From: GCA-2718815 sp963578105
GTDB taxonomy: Bacteria; Planctomycetota; Planctomycetia; Pirellulales; Pirellulaceae
Direction: 5' to 3'
Length of the DNA stretch: 64,000 bases
NCBI GenBank assembly: GCA_963578105.1
Contig: CAUZBP010000004.1
Coordinates: 82,924-146,923 of the forward strand
Shown here piece by piece: positions 34,491 through 43,484 of this stretch (position 1 is the stretch's first letter; every line of letters begins with the position of its first letter). Below the pieces are notes generated by a model, which saw only the letters and a program-made list of their open reading frames with translations, searched no databases and had not been told where the DNA came from. Position numbers and translations under genes: made by a program.

Positions 34491-34964
34491 TCAGCGTGCT
34501 CCGCATTCCGAACAACGGTACTCGTAACGGGTGATACCCGGTCCTCGTGAAGGCTTCAGAAGTAATAGGGCTCCGCATCGCCGGCAAAACTGAGGATCCT
34601 CTTGGGGCGCGTCTCCTCGTTCGTTGCTTTGTTGGCATGGGAGACAAAGTCGCATGTCAGGAAAGATTTCCAGTCGTTCCGGATCGATTGTCTGGCCGCA
34701 GCTGTCGCACTTCCGGGGGCTACCCCATGCGTCGTCGTCCAGTTCGTTGCCAAGCGACAAAGTCAAACCGATGTGGTCACAGGCGGTACATTTCAAGTTG
34801 TTCAGAGAACTTCGGAGCAGTTCCCACAACACCTCCCATTCGACATCGTGATTGCGACGCAGCATGCCACGCGAAGAAAGCCTCCGCACAATCCCCCCGG
34901 TTGCCAGTATCTCTGTGTGTTGACAACTCGGGCAGTTCAATTCAGCCAGTTTTGGTGAAGACAT
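34491..34964 (-). CDS. Small protein with three zinc ribbons
   Basis: 157 residues with six CxxC pairs: CPSC (11-14), CTAC, CDSC, CLPC, CRRC and CSEC, enough for three zinc sites. The middle pair, CDSCGQTIDPERLEIFPD followed by CLPC, resembles the C4 zinc finger of DksA/TraR proteins. The first and last pairs look like simple zinc ribbons. The DksA coiled coil is absent, so a direct DksA function is doubtful; a role in nucleic-acid or polymerase binding is possible. The start at 34964 has GGAG eight bases upstream; seven more codons upstream are open but lack support. Confidence 0.7.
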   Translation of the reverse strand: MSSPKLAELNCPSCQHTEILATGGIVRRLSSRGMLRRNHDVEWEVLWELLRSSLNNLKCTACDHIGLTLSLGNELDDDAWGSPRKCDSCGQTIDPERLEIFPDMRLCLPCQQSNERGDAPQEDPQFCRRCGALLLLKPSRGPGITRYEYRCSECGAR

Positions 34965-35213
34965 GTTTCTCCGGTTTGACAACAACGCAGGCCGGGATTG
35001 TAAGCGGGAATATCAAGATCCTTGTGTCTCGAGGGCAACCCGCCGGTGGGGTCCTCGTGGGTCGCTGGCAAGGAGGGCCATCCAGATTGACGATCTCTGT
35101 TCTTTTTTGAACGCCCGCCGTCAAGCTTCCCGGTCGGGTTGATGAGCGACTGCGCGGCAACGTCATGCAATGTCATCAGGTGATGGTTTTTTTTGATCTG
35201 TGTGGAACGCACT

Positions 35214-37628
35214 TCAATCAATGTAAACGGACAACTGTTTGTATAAGTCGCGAAAACGGATGCACCAATCCTGGTCTGCGGTGTTTTGCTGACTGCACTT
35301 CTGCACCTCGGGGTAAACGGATGTGGATAGCTGATAGATGATGTTTTGTAGCGGGCGAACGTTGACTTGCGTGTCCATTGCTTCGGCGATGGAAACGAGT
35401 AACTGAGATTGTTCCAGTAACCCGGTGTCTTGTGGACGGGCGCGGAGTGCATCTGCTTTTTCGCGCAACCGCTGTTCAAGGAGATAACTCAAGCCCGCGG
35501 TATCCATGTGAACACGCCACAGCCGGGCCTTGTCAAAGAGTTCCTGAATGTGTTCGGAGTCGACTTCCTGTTCCAGTGCCTTTCGTAAATCAAGATTTAA
35601 AACATAATCGGCCGCCATTTGAAACGCTTTTGGGTTGGGGGCACCGAGACCCGCCAGGAATGACATGGCCGGTGCGTTTTGTTCAAACAATTGCCGATAG
35701 GCCCTTTCGGCGGGTCCCGAATCAAGGATTAAGTTCAGTATCTTGCGCTGTTTATCTCGGAACAGGGAGCGTATGGAATACGTTGACGCATGGAAATGTT
35801 GATCGAGCAGGCCTGCGACCACGGGGAATTCGGCGTGCTGAAAGGCTTCCGTCACTTGACGCACGAACGATTGGTACGCGTCGTCATCTTCGTAGGGGTG
35901 TACCCCGCCGTGCAAATTGTGGTCACCCCAGTGAATGACACCAAAGCAAAGTCGAGCTTTTTCTAAAGTGATCGACGAGCGGATAGTAGCTTGCCCCACT
36001 GCCAGTTTCGCACGGCCTGTTTTGTGAACTTGGAAATCCTGGAGATTGGCGGTGTAGCAGGCCAGCGTGTTTTCCTGTTGGTAATCCTCAAACAGGGAAC
36101 TGACCGCGAAGTGGGCTCCCACGGCGGCCAGGTCGATGCGTGCGGAACGAACATGTTTTTCGTAAAGGTGTCGTCCGTCCTGATGTTCCGGGAGGTTACT
36201 TGTGGCCAAAGCCAAACGGTCGCAAAACCCTGTTTCGAGATCGATATCGAGAAGTTGCTCGGCCAGTTGGATGGCGCGTCCCGCGTAGTGCAACACCTGC
36301 ACGGTTTCGATTCCCGATAAGTCATTAAAAAACCAGCCGCAACTGGTATACATCAACATGCACTGTCGTTGGATCTCCAGCAGTTGCATGGCATTGGATG
36401 AGACGGCGTCTCCCAGTCTGTGGTCAGTATGCTTTTCAAGAAAACGCTTTACCGACTCCTCTGAGCGGTCCAGGACAACGTCGATGTATCCGTTGCGTGC
36501 CGCCCACGGTTCGGTGAACATCTGGCTTCCCATTTTTTCAAACGGATCGCGCAGGGAGTCACGCAGCCAGTCCAGGGCGTCACGCAGGGGACCCCGCCAG
36601 CTTTGATTCCATCCGTCCTGGCCTCCCGTGTTGCATCCGCAGTCACTTCGCCAACGCTCGACGCCATGCACACAACTCCAGGAACTGTTTTCAAAAATGC
36701 GTACTTCGTGTGTGGGGGGATGCTGTTCGAGGAATTCACCGTAATTTGTTATTTTGGCGGACTCTGTTTTGTTGATGTGGTGCAGCGCGTAAGCCAGGGC
36801 CATGTCACCTTGGCTGTGGTGATGACCGTAAGTTTCCCCGTCAGTGGCAATGTGAATAAGCTGGGGCCAGTCCCGCTGATCGGAAGCGGCGCCGATCAGA
36901 CGGTCCGCCAGGAAGTCGCCACGGTTCAAAAGTCCCTCGAAAGCGACCGCTTGGGAAATGGGTCCATCATAAAAGAAAAGTGCAAATCGTCGTTTTGATG
37001 GAAGTCGAATCTCGTAAGCCATGGTCGGATCGATGCGTCCACCAGTTACGTCATGCCAATTGCGACCTCGGAACCGCCGGACCTGACTCGCTTGCGAGGG
37101 TGCCAGGATTGTGTAGCGCAGGCCGTGGTCAGCAAGGATTTCGAGCGTTTCCAAGTCGACTGCGGTTTCGCCAAGCCACAGGCCCTCGGGCGGTCGACCG
37201 AAGCGGTGTTCGAAATCACGCAAGCCCCAGCAGACCTGCGTTATTTTGTCTTGGCGGTTCGCCAGCGGCATGATCATGTGGTTGTAAACTTGTGCTATCG
37301 CGGTACCGTGTCCCGAGAACAGCTGCTGACTTTCACGGTCGGCTGCCAGAATAAGTTGATAAGTGGTCGACGCGTGGTCTTCCATCCATGCGAGCAGCGT
37401 GGGCCCGACATTAAAGCTTGTGTGGGCGTAGTTGTTGACGATCTTGACGATCCGTCCCTCGCCATCCAGGATCCTGGCGGCCGCATTGGGCTCGTAGCAC
37501 TCTGCCGTGATCCGTTCGTTCCAGTTGTGGTACGGGTAGGCGGAATCCTGTGTTTCAATCTCCTCCAGCCAGGGGTTCTCGCGGGGTGGCTGATAGTAAT
37601 GGCCGTGAATGCAGATAAAACATTCCAC
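35214..37628 (-). CDS. Glycoside hydrolase family 57 protein with DUF3536
   Basis: 804 residues. The N-terminal half is a GH57 (beta/alpha)7 barrel: FICIHGHYYQPPRENPW gives the conserved HxHxYQP start, GLWLGETAVD holds the catalytic nucleophile Glu154, and HIATDGETYGHHH holds the acid Asp263. The C-terminal half matches DUF3536, a helical domain found with GH57 in bacteria. GH57 enzymes act on alpha-glucans (amylase, branching, 4-alpha-glucanotransferase), so a role in glycogen or another alpha-glucan is likely. No signal peptide, so cytoplasmic. The start is GTG at 37628 with AGGGA upstream. It is followed by the zinc-ribbon gene 249 bases on. Confidence 0.88.
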   Translation of the reverse strand: MECFICIHGHYYQPPRENPWLEEIETQDSAYPYHNWNERITAECYEPNAAARILDGEGRIVKIVNNYAHTSFNVGPTLLAWMEDHASTTYQLILAADRESQQLFSGHGTAIAQVYNHMIMPLANRQDKITQVCWGLRDFEHRFGRPPEGLWLGETAVDLETLEILADHGLRYTILAPSQASQVRRFRGRNWHDVTGGRIDPTMAYEIRLPSKRRFALFFYDGPISQAVAFEGLLNRGDFLADRLIGAASDQRDWPQLIHIATDGETYGHHHSQGDMALAYALHHINKTESAKITNYGEFLEQHPPTHEVRIFENSSWSCVHGVERWRSDCGCNTGGQDGWNQSWRGPLRDALDWLRDSLRDPFEKMGSQMFTEPWAARNGYIDVVLDRSEESVKRFLEKHTDHRLGDAVSSNAMQLLEIQRQCMLMYTSCGWFFNDLSGIETVQVLHYAGRAIQLAEQLLDIDLETGFCDRLALATSNLPEHQDGRHLYEKHVRSARIDLAAVGAHFAVSSLFEDYQQENTLACYTANLQDFQVHKTGRAKLAVGQATIRSSITLEKARLCFGVIHWGDHNLHGGVHPYEDDDAYQSFVRQVTEAFQHAEFPVVAGLLDQHFHASTYSIRSLFRDKQRKILNLILDSGPAERAYRQLFEQNAPAMSFLAGLGAPNPKAFQMAADYVLNLDLRKALEQEVDSEHIQELFDKARLWRVHMDTAGLSYLLEQRLREKADALRARPQDTGLLEQSQLLVSIAEAMDTQVNVRPLQNIIYQLSTSVYPEVQKCSQQNTADQDWCIRFRDLYKQLSVYID

Positions 37629-37755
37629 TGATCGATCCCTGATATGGCCAATGCCGATTCCACGTCGAGAAACTAGAACAGCCGGCCTATCTTAGCAACT
37701 TGGAAGGCAGTCACCAGTGGGCGGGAAAGGAACCAGGAAGGTATCCAGAAAGGAA

Positions 37756-37783
37756 TTTAAAAAGGCATCCGATTTGGTGCCTT
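37756..37783 (-). terminator. Intrinsic terminator after the UbiB-type kinase gene
   Basis: Read on the minus strand, AAGGCA-CC and GG-A-TGCCTT form a stem with a 5-nt loop and a single bulged A, followed by TTTAAATT. It lies about 90 bases beyond the kinase gene's stop codon. This is the only hairpin in the window followed by a usable U tract. Confidence 0.6.
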
Positions 37784-37874
37784 CCTGATACCAATCGTCA
37801 CGTCCGCGCTTCCGGTAGCACGGTAGTGGGTCCCGGTTCAGAGCCAATTGCGAAGGTGCGAGAGTCGGCTGCCA

Positions 37875-39596
37875 CTAATCCCGGCTGTCCAGGTGCCCGG
37901 ATTTTGAAATGGCTCGAATTAATCTCAGTCCCAGCAGCAGGCTCACGACGCAACCTCCGAGTCCGAGAATGGAAACGTCATGGAGACCAAAATGAGACTC
38001 GTTGTGAAAGAAGAGCGGTGGAACGTTGCGGCTGAGCATCAGGGAGGAGCCCAGGAATAAGGCGCTGGCAAGCATGCCCATGACAAGTCGATTGACGGAA
38101 GGCGCCAGGCCGCGATGATCCAGGTGAACATCCAGACGACCCGTGCGGATCTGGTCAACGATTTCCATCAGTCGACGGGGAAGAACTTCGGCCAGGTATT
38201 CCAGTTCATTATAAAGTCTGTGAAGTTTCTTGATGCGCCGGGCGGGCGAGAGGCGACGCCACATGATTTTGTAGCGGAACGGAGCCATCACCTCGATCAA
38301 ACTGAAGCGAGGGTTTATCAAGCGGGCGGTTCCATCCAGGGTGACCAGCGTCTTGATGAGCATTGCCACTTGTGTAGGAAGGGTGATCTCGTGGCGCCGA
38401 ATCATTTCCGTGATTTCGTTTAAAGCACCGCTCAAGTCGAAGTGGGTGAGAGATTGCGTGCCGTAGTCCGCTACAAAATCTCCCAGGTCCGAAGTCAACG
38501 AAGCCTCATCGAGATCAGAAGGCGTGGCACCGACACGCATGACGATCCGGGTCAGATGTCCGGCGTCTCGACTGATAATGGCCAGCAGCATCTCCTCGAT
38601 GTCCTCACGCAGTCGTTCGTCGATGCGCCCTACGTTACCGAAGTCGAAAAGTCCGATGACATTTCCGGGTAAAATAAGGAGATTTCCGGGATGAGGGTCG
38701 GCGTGAAATATTCCATGGTCGAAAATCATCTGCATGTAGAGTTCGCCACCGCGACGGGCAACCTCTTTCAGGTCACAATCGGCAGCCAGCAGGGCAGCGG
38801 AGTCGGATAGCTTGATGCCTTCCAGCTTTTCCATTGTCAGGACATGAGGAGTGGAAAGTTCGCTGTGCGGTTTGGGGATACACACGGAAGTTTGATGAGC
38901 AAATTGCGTGGAAAATTGCTGGAGATTCCGTTCTTCACGTCCAAAGTCCAGCTCGCGCCTCAATGCTCTTTGAAACTCGGCCACCGTGGCGACAGGTCGA
39001 TAAGGAGTAAACTCCGGCAAGCGTTCCGCCAGTTGCGCCATGCCGGCGAGTATTTCGAGATCCTTTTGAACGGTTTTTTGAATTCCCGTTCGCTGGACTT
39101 TAACAACGACCTCTTCACCCGAATTTAGGCGGGCGGCATGCACCTGCCCGATCGACGCCGAAGCCAACGGGACGTCGTTGAAATCGGCAAACAAGTCTTC
39201 GATAGGTTGTCCCAGCTCGTGTTCGACTGTTGCTCGAACCGTTTTGGGTGGATCGGCCGGAACGTCCGATTGCAGACGCGAAAGTTCCTCCGCCAGGTTC
39301 ACGCCCACTACGTCAGGTCGCGTACTTAAGAGTTGGCCCAATTTGATAAACGTCGGGCCCAATTCGGTGAGTGCCATGCGGATACGCGCTTCATGCGTGT
39401 GGTGCGTCAGGCTTTCTCCTGCTTTGCTCTTGAGTAAGCCTTTTGCAAAATCGATCGGCACGCGGCTTAACCAATCGGCCAAACCGTACTTGCTGAGCAC
39501 GCCAATGATCTCGGTCCAGCGATTGATGTGTCGGTAGAATTGCGGGATCGAAGTGATGTTCAGTAGACCGAGCTTCGTGGAAGCTTTACGATGCAT
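37875..39596 (-). CDS. ABC1/UbiB/AarF family atypical kinase
   Basis: 573-residue UbiB-family protein. The family-specific KxGQ motif is FIKLGQLLSTRPD (Lys85 to Gln88); the Ala-rich loop is ASASIGQVHAARL; the nucleotide-binding Lys is 166 in VVVKVQRTG; catalytic and metal motifs are HADPHPGNLL (about 298-307) and LFDFGNVGR (DFG about 318-320). Two hydrophobic segments at the C-terminus (about 515-560) anchor it in the membrane. The family supports quinone biosynthesis and lipid handling. It follows the SMP-30 gene on the same strand by 85 bases and ends before a good intrinsic terminator. Start ATG at 39596. Confidence 0.9.
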   Translation of the reverse strand: MHRKASTKLGLLNITSIPQFYRHINRWTEIIGVLSKYGLADWLSRVPIDFAKGLLKSKAGESLTHHTHEARIRMALTELGPTFIKLGQLLSTRPDVVGVNLAEELSRLQSDVPADPPKTVRATVEHELGQPIEDLFADFNDVPLASASIGQVHAARLNSGEEVVVKVQRTGIQKTVQKDLEILAGMAQLAERLPEFTPYRPVATVAEFQRALRRELDFGREERNLQQFSTQFAHQTSVCIPKPHSELSTPHVLTMEKLEGIKLSDSAALLAADCDLKEVARRGGELYMQMIFDHGIFHADPHPGNLLILPGNVIGLFDFGNVGRIDERLREDIEEMLLAIISRDAGHLTRIVMRVGATPSDLDEASLTSDLGDFVADYGTQSLTHFDLSGALNEITEMIRRHEITLPTQVAMLIKTLVTLDGTARLINPRFSLIEVMAPFRYKIMWRRLSPARRIKKLHRLYNELEYLAEVLPRRLMEIVDQIRTGRLDVHLDHRGLAPSVNRLVMGMLASALFLGSSLMLSRNVPPLFFHNESHFGLHDVSILGLGGCVVSLLLGLRLIRAISKSGHLDSRD

Positions 39597-39681
39597 GGTG
39601 TCGAATGCCTCGCCGCAAGGGTTCCCCGCAATGCTACCAGACGTTGTCTCCGTCCGGCAGGTGACGCCAGCGTCGTGTCGC

Positions 39682-40737
39682 TCAGGGTGATCCCGCAGGC
39701 AGCTGGTAGCCTGTTTTAGTCAGCCGGATTCGGTACAGACTGGTACCGGCGGTAATATACAAGGTTCTCCGTTCAGTACCGCGCCCGAACCCTACGTTCG
39801 TCGGTACCTCTGTCTTGATGTAAGCCACTTCAGCCCCCGAGGGTGCATAGACGCAAATTCCAGGGCGTGTCTCATCACGAACCGCGACATACAGGTTGCC
39901 TTCGGTGTCAACTGTCAGGCCGTCTGGGCCATCTTCCGGGTAATAGTTCACAAATTGCTTACGAAAGGTGGCCGTCCCCTCCGGTGTTAAATCATAGGCA
40001 AGTAGGGCCATTCGTCCTTTGCGCGTCGGTGCATCTTCCAGGCGTCCGATCCCAAAACTCCCGTTGTCATTGCTCACGACGTACAAGCTTTTCTGGTCGG
40101 GTGAAATGGCAACCCCGTTGGGTTTTCCCACGTCGGTGAGGATGCGGTGGATTGAAGCATCCGGGTCAATGCGATAAACGCCCATGACGGGTTGATCGAT
40201 CGGTTCGTGTCCCAGATATCTGGGATCACTGAAATAGATGCGTCCCTTTTCGTCGATGGCCAAATCGTTGGGTGCGTTGAAGCGACGTCCCTCGTAGTAT
40301 GCGGCCAAGATCACCGTTTTTCCTGTTTTCATGTTCGTGCGGGTCACCCGCCGACCGCCATCATCGGCTCCTTCGCAGACAACCATATTGCCATGGGAAT
40401 CGAACTTGATCCCGTTGGACATCCCACTTGGAGAGCGAAACACGGAGGCTTTGCCGGTACGGGGATTGAATTTCCAGATATGTCCAGCTTCGGGATTTCC
40501 ATGCGGATCCCGGGTGCTGTGCGTAAATGTGATTTCACTGAAATAAATCATTCCATCCGGCGCAGAGATCACGCCTTCGGTAAGACTTCGGGTCGTGAAA
40601 AGCTTTTCAAGTTTGGCGCCGGGTGCAACGATTGTTTCGGCGAGACAGGGAGGGACGGAAAGCGAAGTGACAGCCACGGCCAGTAAAGCGAAGCGAACGA
40701 CAGGAGGAAGTTTGGGTTGGAATGTGACGTGTTTCAT
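39682..40737 (-). CDS. Exported SMP-30/gluconolactonase-like six-bladed propeller
   Basis: 351 residues. A signal peptide ends near CLAE (about residue 33). The rest is an SMP-30/gluconolactonase/LRE-like beta-propeller: LTEGVISAPDGMIYFSE, GMSNGIKFDSHGNMVVCEGA, FNAPNDLAIDEKGRIYFSDPRY, GKPNGVAISPDQKSLYVV and DGPDGLTVDTEGNLYVA are five successive blade motifs, with Glu, Asn and Asp at the metal positions. It would hydrolyse a sugar lactone in the periplasm. The RBS GAGGA is seven bases before the ATG. The UbiB-type gene follows by 85 bases, so the two may share a transcript. Confidence 0.9.
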   Translation of the reverse strand: MKHVTFQPKLPPVVRFALLAVAVTSLSVPPCLAETIVAPGAKLEKLFTTRSLTEGVISAPDGMIYFSEITFTHSTRDPHGNPEAGHIWKFNPRTGKASVFRSPSGMSNGIKFDSHGNMVVCEGADDGGRRVTRTNMKTGKTVILAAYYEGRRFNAPNDLAIDEKGRIYFSDPRYLGHEPIDQPVMGVYRIDPDASIHRILTDVGKPNGVAISPDQKSLYVVSNDNGSFGIGRLEDAPTRKGRMALLAYDLTPEGTATFRKQFVNYYPEDGPDGLTVDTEGNLYVAVRDETRPGICVYAPSGAEVAYIKTEVPTNVGFGRGTERRTLYITAGTSLYRIRLTKTGYQLPAGSP

Positions 40738-40982
40738 GGTGAAATCCTCGGTAGCAAGATTATGAAAGCAGGTGCCTGCGAATGAACGAAATCGTGCTGG
40801 GTCACAAGACGTCTAGTTCTATCATATATCTCGGGGCGGCACAGCATGCGATGCCATCCCCGAGCAGAAGATACCTGGGAGCGGGAAGGCCGGAGGCGGA
40901 TGGCACAACACGGCGAAGGGCCGTTGCTTGTCACATGGTTTCCTGCCGGTTGTCCGGTCCTCGGTTGGATTCGGAGGTGTTG

Positions 40983-41399
40983 TCAGTTGTTCAGTGAATT
41001 GTTGTTTTCCTGCCCGTCATTTTCTCCTTCATCCGTCAGCGAACGAAACTGGTTCAGGAGATCCTCGACCGAAGGGTTTTGCAGTTCAGAGAGTCCCAGG
41101 TCCTTGGCAACTTGTAATCCGGCGCCATATTTTTCGACCAGATCTAACAGTAGGTCGCGACTGGGACCCAGTTGTTCCAGGAACTGGCTACTGTCGGCAA
41201 GTTGTTGGTTAGCACTTACGAGCTTCGTTTGTGTGTCTCGGAGTTCGGCGAGGAGGTTCGCGTTCTCTTGCTGTAGTTTTTCCTGTTCAGCTTGAAGTTC
41301 GGCCAGTTGTGATTGCAGTGACCGTGTCTGTCCAGTGCCGCAACCCGATAGACCGATGCCAAGTAGCACGTAACACGAGAGCCGGGTGAAGGTTTGCAT
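40983..41399 (-). CDS. Coiled-coil lipoprotein
   Basis: 138 residues. The signal peptide ends in a lipobox (LSGC), giving a lipidated Cys at about 20. From about 27 to 75 the sequence is a heptad-rich coiled coil (LQSQLAELQAEQEKLQQEN). The remainder is acidic, ending in an Asn/Glu-rich tail. Similar small lipoproteins are frequent in planctomycetes; role unknown, probably envelope structural. The ATG at 41399 has AGAGG ten bases upstream; a longer frame upstream lacks a signal peptide and is rejected. Confidence 0.7.
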   Translation of the reverse strand: MQTFTRLSCYVLLGIGLSGCGTGQTRSLQSQLAELQAEQEKLQQENANLLAELRDTQTKLVSANQQLADSSQFLEQLGPSRDLLLDLVEKYGAGLQVAKDLGLSELQNPSVEDLLNQFRSLTDEGENDGQENNNSLNN

Positions 41400-41930
41400 A
41401 AGGGAATACCTCTGATGAAGAGCGTGTGGATGGACTCTGGATTTCAAAAAGAGTTTTGATTGTAACAGGTGTTCATGCCAAGTCACTGCTGCGCCATTCA
41501 ACTCTCTCCTTACCAGCCATTTGCGGGACCGACCGAGTTTCAGTCTGGCACCTTAGTATATATCTTGCCCGGGCGGTGAAACATCCACCAGCCGTGTCCG
41601 GTGTTTGGTAATCGTGGAACATGTGATCCCCATTTTTTGTTCCCAGACGTCCGCGCCGAGTTGACGTCGCCGGTCTTTTGGAAAACCCCGCCCGTTACAC
41701 CCGAAAGCTCGTGTAGTTGATTTGCGCCAGACCGCGGCCGACTGATGGTGGATCTTCCTTGCCAATTTGACGCAAAGTCGTGTTCGCTGTGCAAACCGCA
41801 ACTTTTGGGACTAGAAACACAAGTTACGGGATGGTAGTTATGAACGATTGGTCGGCTTTCGGTGATGCAATCCAGTGGTTCAGTCCAGTAAGTATTCGGC
41901 CCGGAGAACGCTCCGAAGAATTGGCGAGTT
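41400..41930. promoter_or_regulatory. Divergent intergenic region, lipoprotein / hypothetical exported protein
   Basis: 531 bases between divergent genes. Promoters for both should be here. No repeat, hairpin or convincing small gene was recognised. Confidence 0.4.
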
Positions 41931-43190
41931 ATGAGAACAAAGATTGGCTACTTGGTCGTTATTTTAGTCCTGGCACCTACTGGCCTTCTCGAGCGGGCGG
42001 TGGGAACAACGAGTGCGGAAGTTCCCGAAGATATCCTGGAAGCCATAGGACTCGGTGGCCTGGTTGTGGTTCACTACGAAGACCACCCGGAGGACATGCC
42101 CCTTCCGGAAGCGGCGATTTCAACCAGCCAGAATGCTGCCACCGCTGCTGGTAACGTGGGTCCGGCCCCGAACGAGACAGCCGCCTTGGAGGCAGCACAT
42201 CTCGTAACGCGACGGCAGGGAACGGACAACGCAGACCTGCAAAAGATCAAGGTCCCGGCAGTTCAGAAGAAGGTGGCGCCCGTTGCGTTGGTGCTGGAAG
42301 AGGCTGAACAGGGTGTAGTCACTGCCCGATTGGAACCCGGGCAAGCGGGCCGGGTAGTGGAGACGGCGCATGACGATGTTTGGCAGGTGGATCGAAAGTC
42401 TGATGAAGTGGCGGTGGTGACGTTCCAGATTGGTGTTCACGAGTTAACGGAAGCTCTTGATCCGCAGCCGGAATTGCCCGGGGTCGCTGGTTCAACAGAT
42501 TCATCGGTCAGCAAGATAAAGACCGTGAACTGGACGAGTCTAGAAGCTGTCACGGCGAAATCGTATGCACCAGCAATCTACCCGACCTCCTACGCTACCA
42601 GCAGAGCGGATGCTTCAAACCCTGACAATCCAGATGCAACCTTTCACGTGGGAGATGTTGGCACGGTACGAATCGGACGCGAACTTTCCCGGCCCCACGA
42701 GATGAAGGAAGTGGTTTATCGAGTTCGGGTGGAAGACCTGGAGGTCGCGTCCACGCTGTCCAAGCTGGATCAGATTCTGGGGAAAAAGAATGAAAACACT
42801 GTGAAAACTGGTCGCGTCGCAGAGCAGACGCTGACCACTCTGGGACTGAGAGACCTGCTGATCATTTCCGATGCGGATGGCATGAAAATCCGCAGTTCTC
42901 CCACCGTTTATTTACTAGCCATGCACGCTAGCTCTGCCAACACGGTCGTTGCCGATGCCCAGTTCGGTCAAACCATGGAAGCCCTCTCCACGGCTCATCT
43001 CTTCGGCACCGCGCCGGTGGCGACCATCGACATTGAAAAATGGGTTGGGAACGTTGGTTCTATCGGTACTGATGGCGTGATTCAACGGATTCCCTTCAGC
43101 GTGGAACTGTTCGACGGCCAGGATTCCGGGGCCGTTTACCAGGAAATCGGAACCTATTGGGTACGAGCCGCAGGGAATTCGAAGGGCTGA
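41931..43190 (+). CDS. Hypothetical exported protein
   Basis: 419 residues with no domain I recognise. The N-terminus MRTKIGYLVVILVLAPTG is a short signal peptide. The next 200 residues are rich in Ala, Val, Glu and Thr and look partly unstructured. From about 230 to the end the sequence is regular, with strand-like pieces (VGTVRIGRELSRPHEM, VVYRVRVEDLEV, STVYLLAM-like segments), perhaps a beta domain. Codon usage looks like that of its neighbours. A likely frame-disrupted fragment lies just downstream (43241-43450). No operon partner; role unknown. Confidence 0.55.
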   Translation: MRTKIGYLVVILVLAPTGLLERAVGTTSAEVPEDILEAIGLGGLVVVHYEDHPEDMPLPEAAISTSQNAATAAGNVGPAPNETAALEAAHLVTRRQGTDNADLQKIKVPAVQKKVAPVALVLEEAEQGVVTARLEPGQAGRVVETAHDDVWQVDRKSDEVAVVTFQIGVHELTEALDPQPELPGVAGSTDSSVSKIKTVNWTSLEAVTAKSYAPAIYPTSYATSRADASNPDNPDATFHVGDVGTVRIGRELSRPHEMKEVVYRVRVEDLEVASTLSKLDQILGKKNENTVKTGRVAEQTLTTLGLRDLLIISDADGMKIRSSPTVYLLAMHASSANTVVADAQFGQTMEALSTAHLFGTAPVATIDIEKWVGNVGSIGTDGVIQRIPFSVELFDGQDSGAVYQEIGTYWVRAAGNSKG

Positions 43191-43243
43191 GTGACCCACC
43201 GGCCATCGCGAGCAGTGAAGACGAACCGCATTAGAATGCGAGG

Positions 43244-43450
43244 GTGTTAATTCGTCAGGCTCTTGAAGATGTCAATCGGCGATTTGCCGCCGTGCAAAAC
43301 CGGGTTGAGGGAAAGTAGTATGAACCGGTTTCGGTACAGGCACTGGTGAACCAGAGAACCGAGGCCCTTGCGAAGCTACGTCTTGCTCGTGTGGGCGCCG
43401 GGCAGGAAGCTGCCGAGGTGAAGAAGATTGAATTGTCGCCCGACGTCTAA
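43244..43450 (+). pseudogene. Possible interrupted small gene or gene remnant
   Basis: From GTG at 43244 the frame reads helix-like sequence (ALEDVNRRFAAVQNRVEGK), hits an in-frame TAG at 43316-43318, then continues in the same frame with equally helix-like sequence (EPVSVQALVNQRTEALAKL) to a TAA at 43448-43450. Both halves look like one alpha-helical protein segment, resembling the periplasmic helices of outer-membrane efflux proteins. That similarity is weak. It may be a decayed fragment. Confidence 0.3.
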
Positions 43451-43484
43451 CTGCAATCCGAGTTGGTTGGAAATGTGGGTGGGA

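Noticed and set aside
34039..34647. 202-residue minus-strand reading frame ending directly before the oxygenase gene start
   Set aside because: It overlaps the zinc-ribbon gene in another frame, is Pro/Arg-rich and shows no domain; treated as a chance open frame.
35150..35205. Plus-strand CATC/GATG stem followed by eight T
   Set aside because: It looks like a terminator, but the stem is only four pairs and no plus-strand gene lies upstream.
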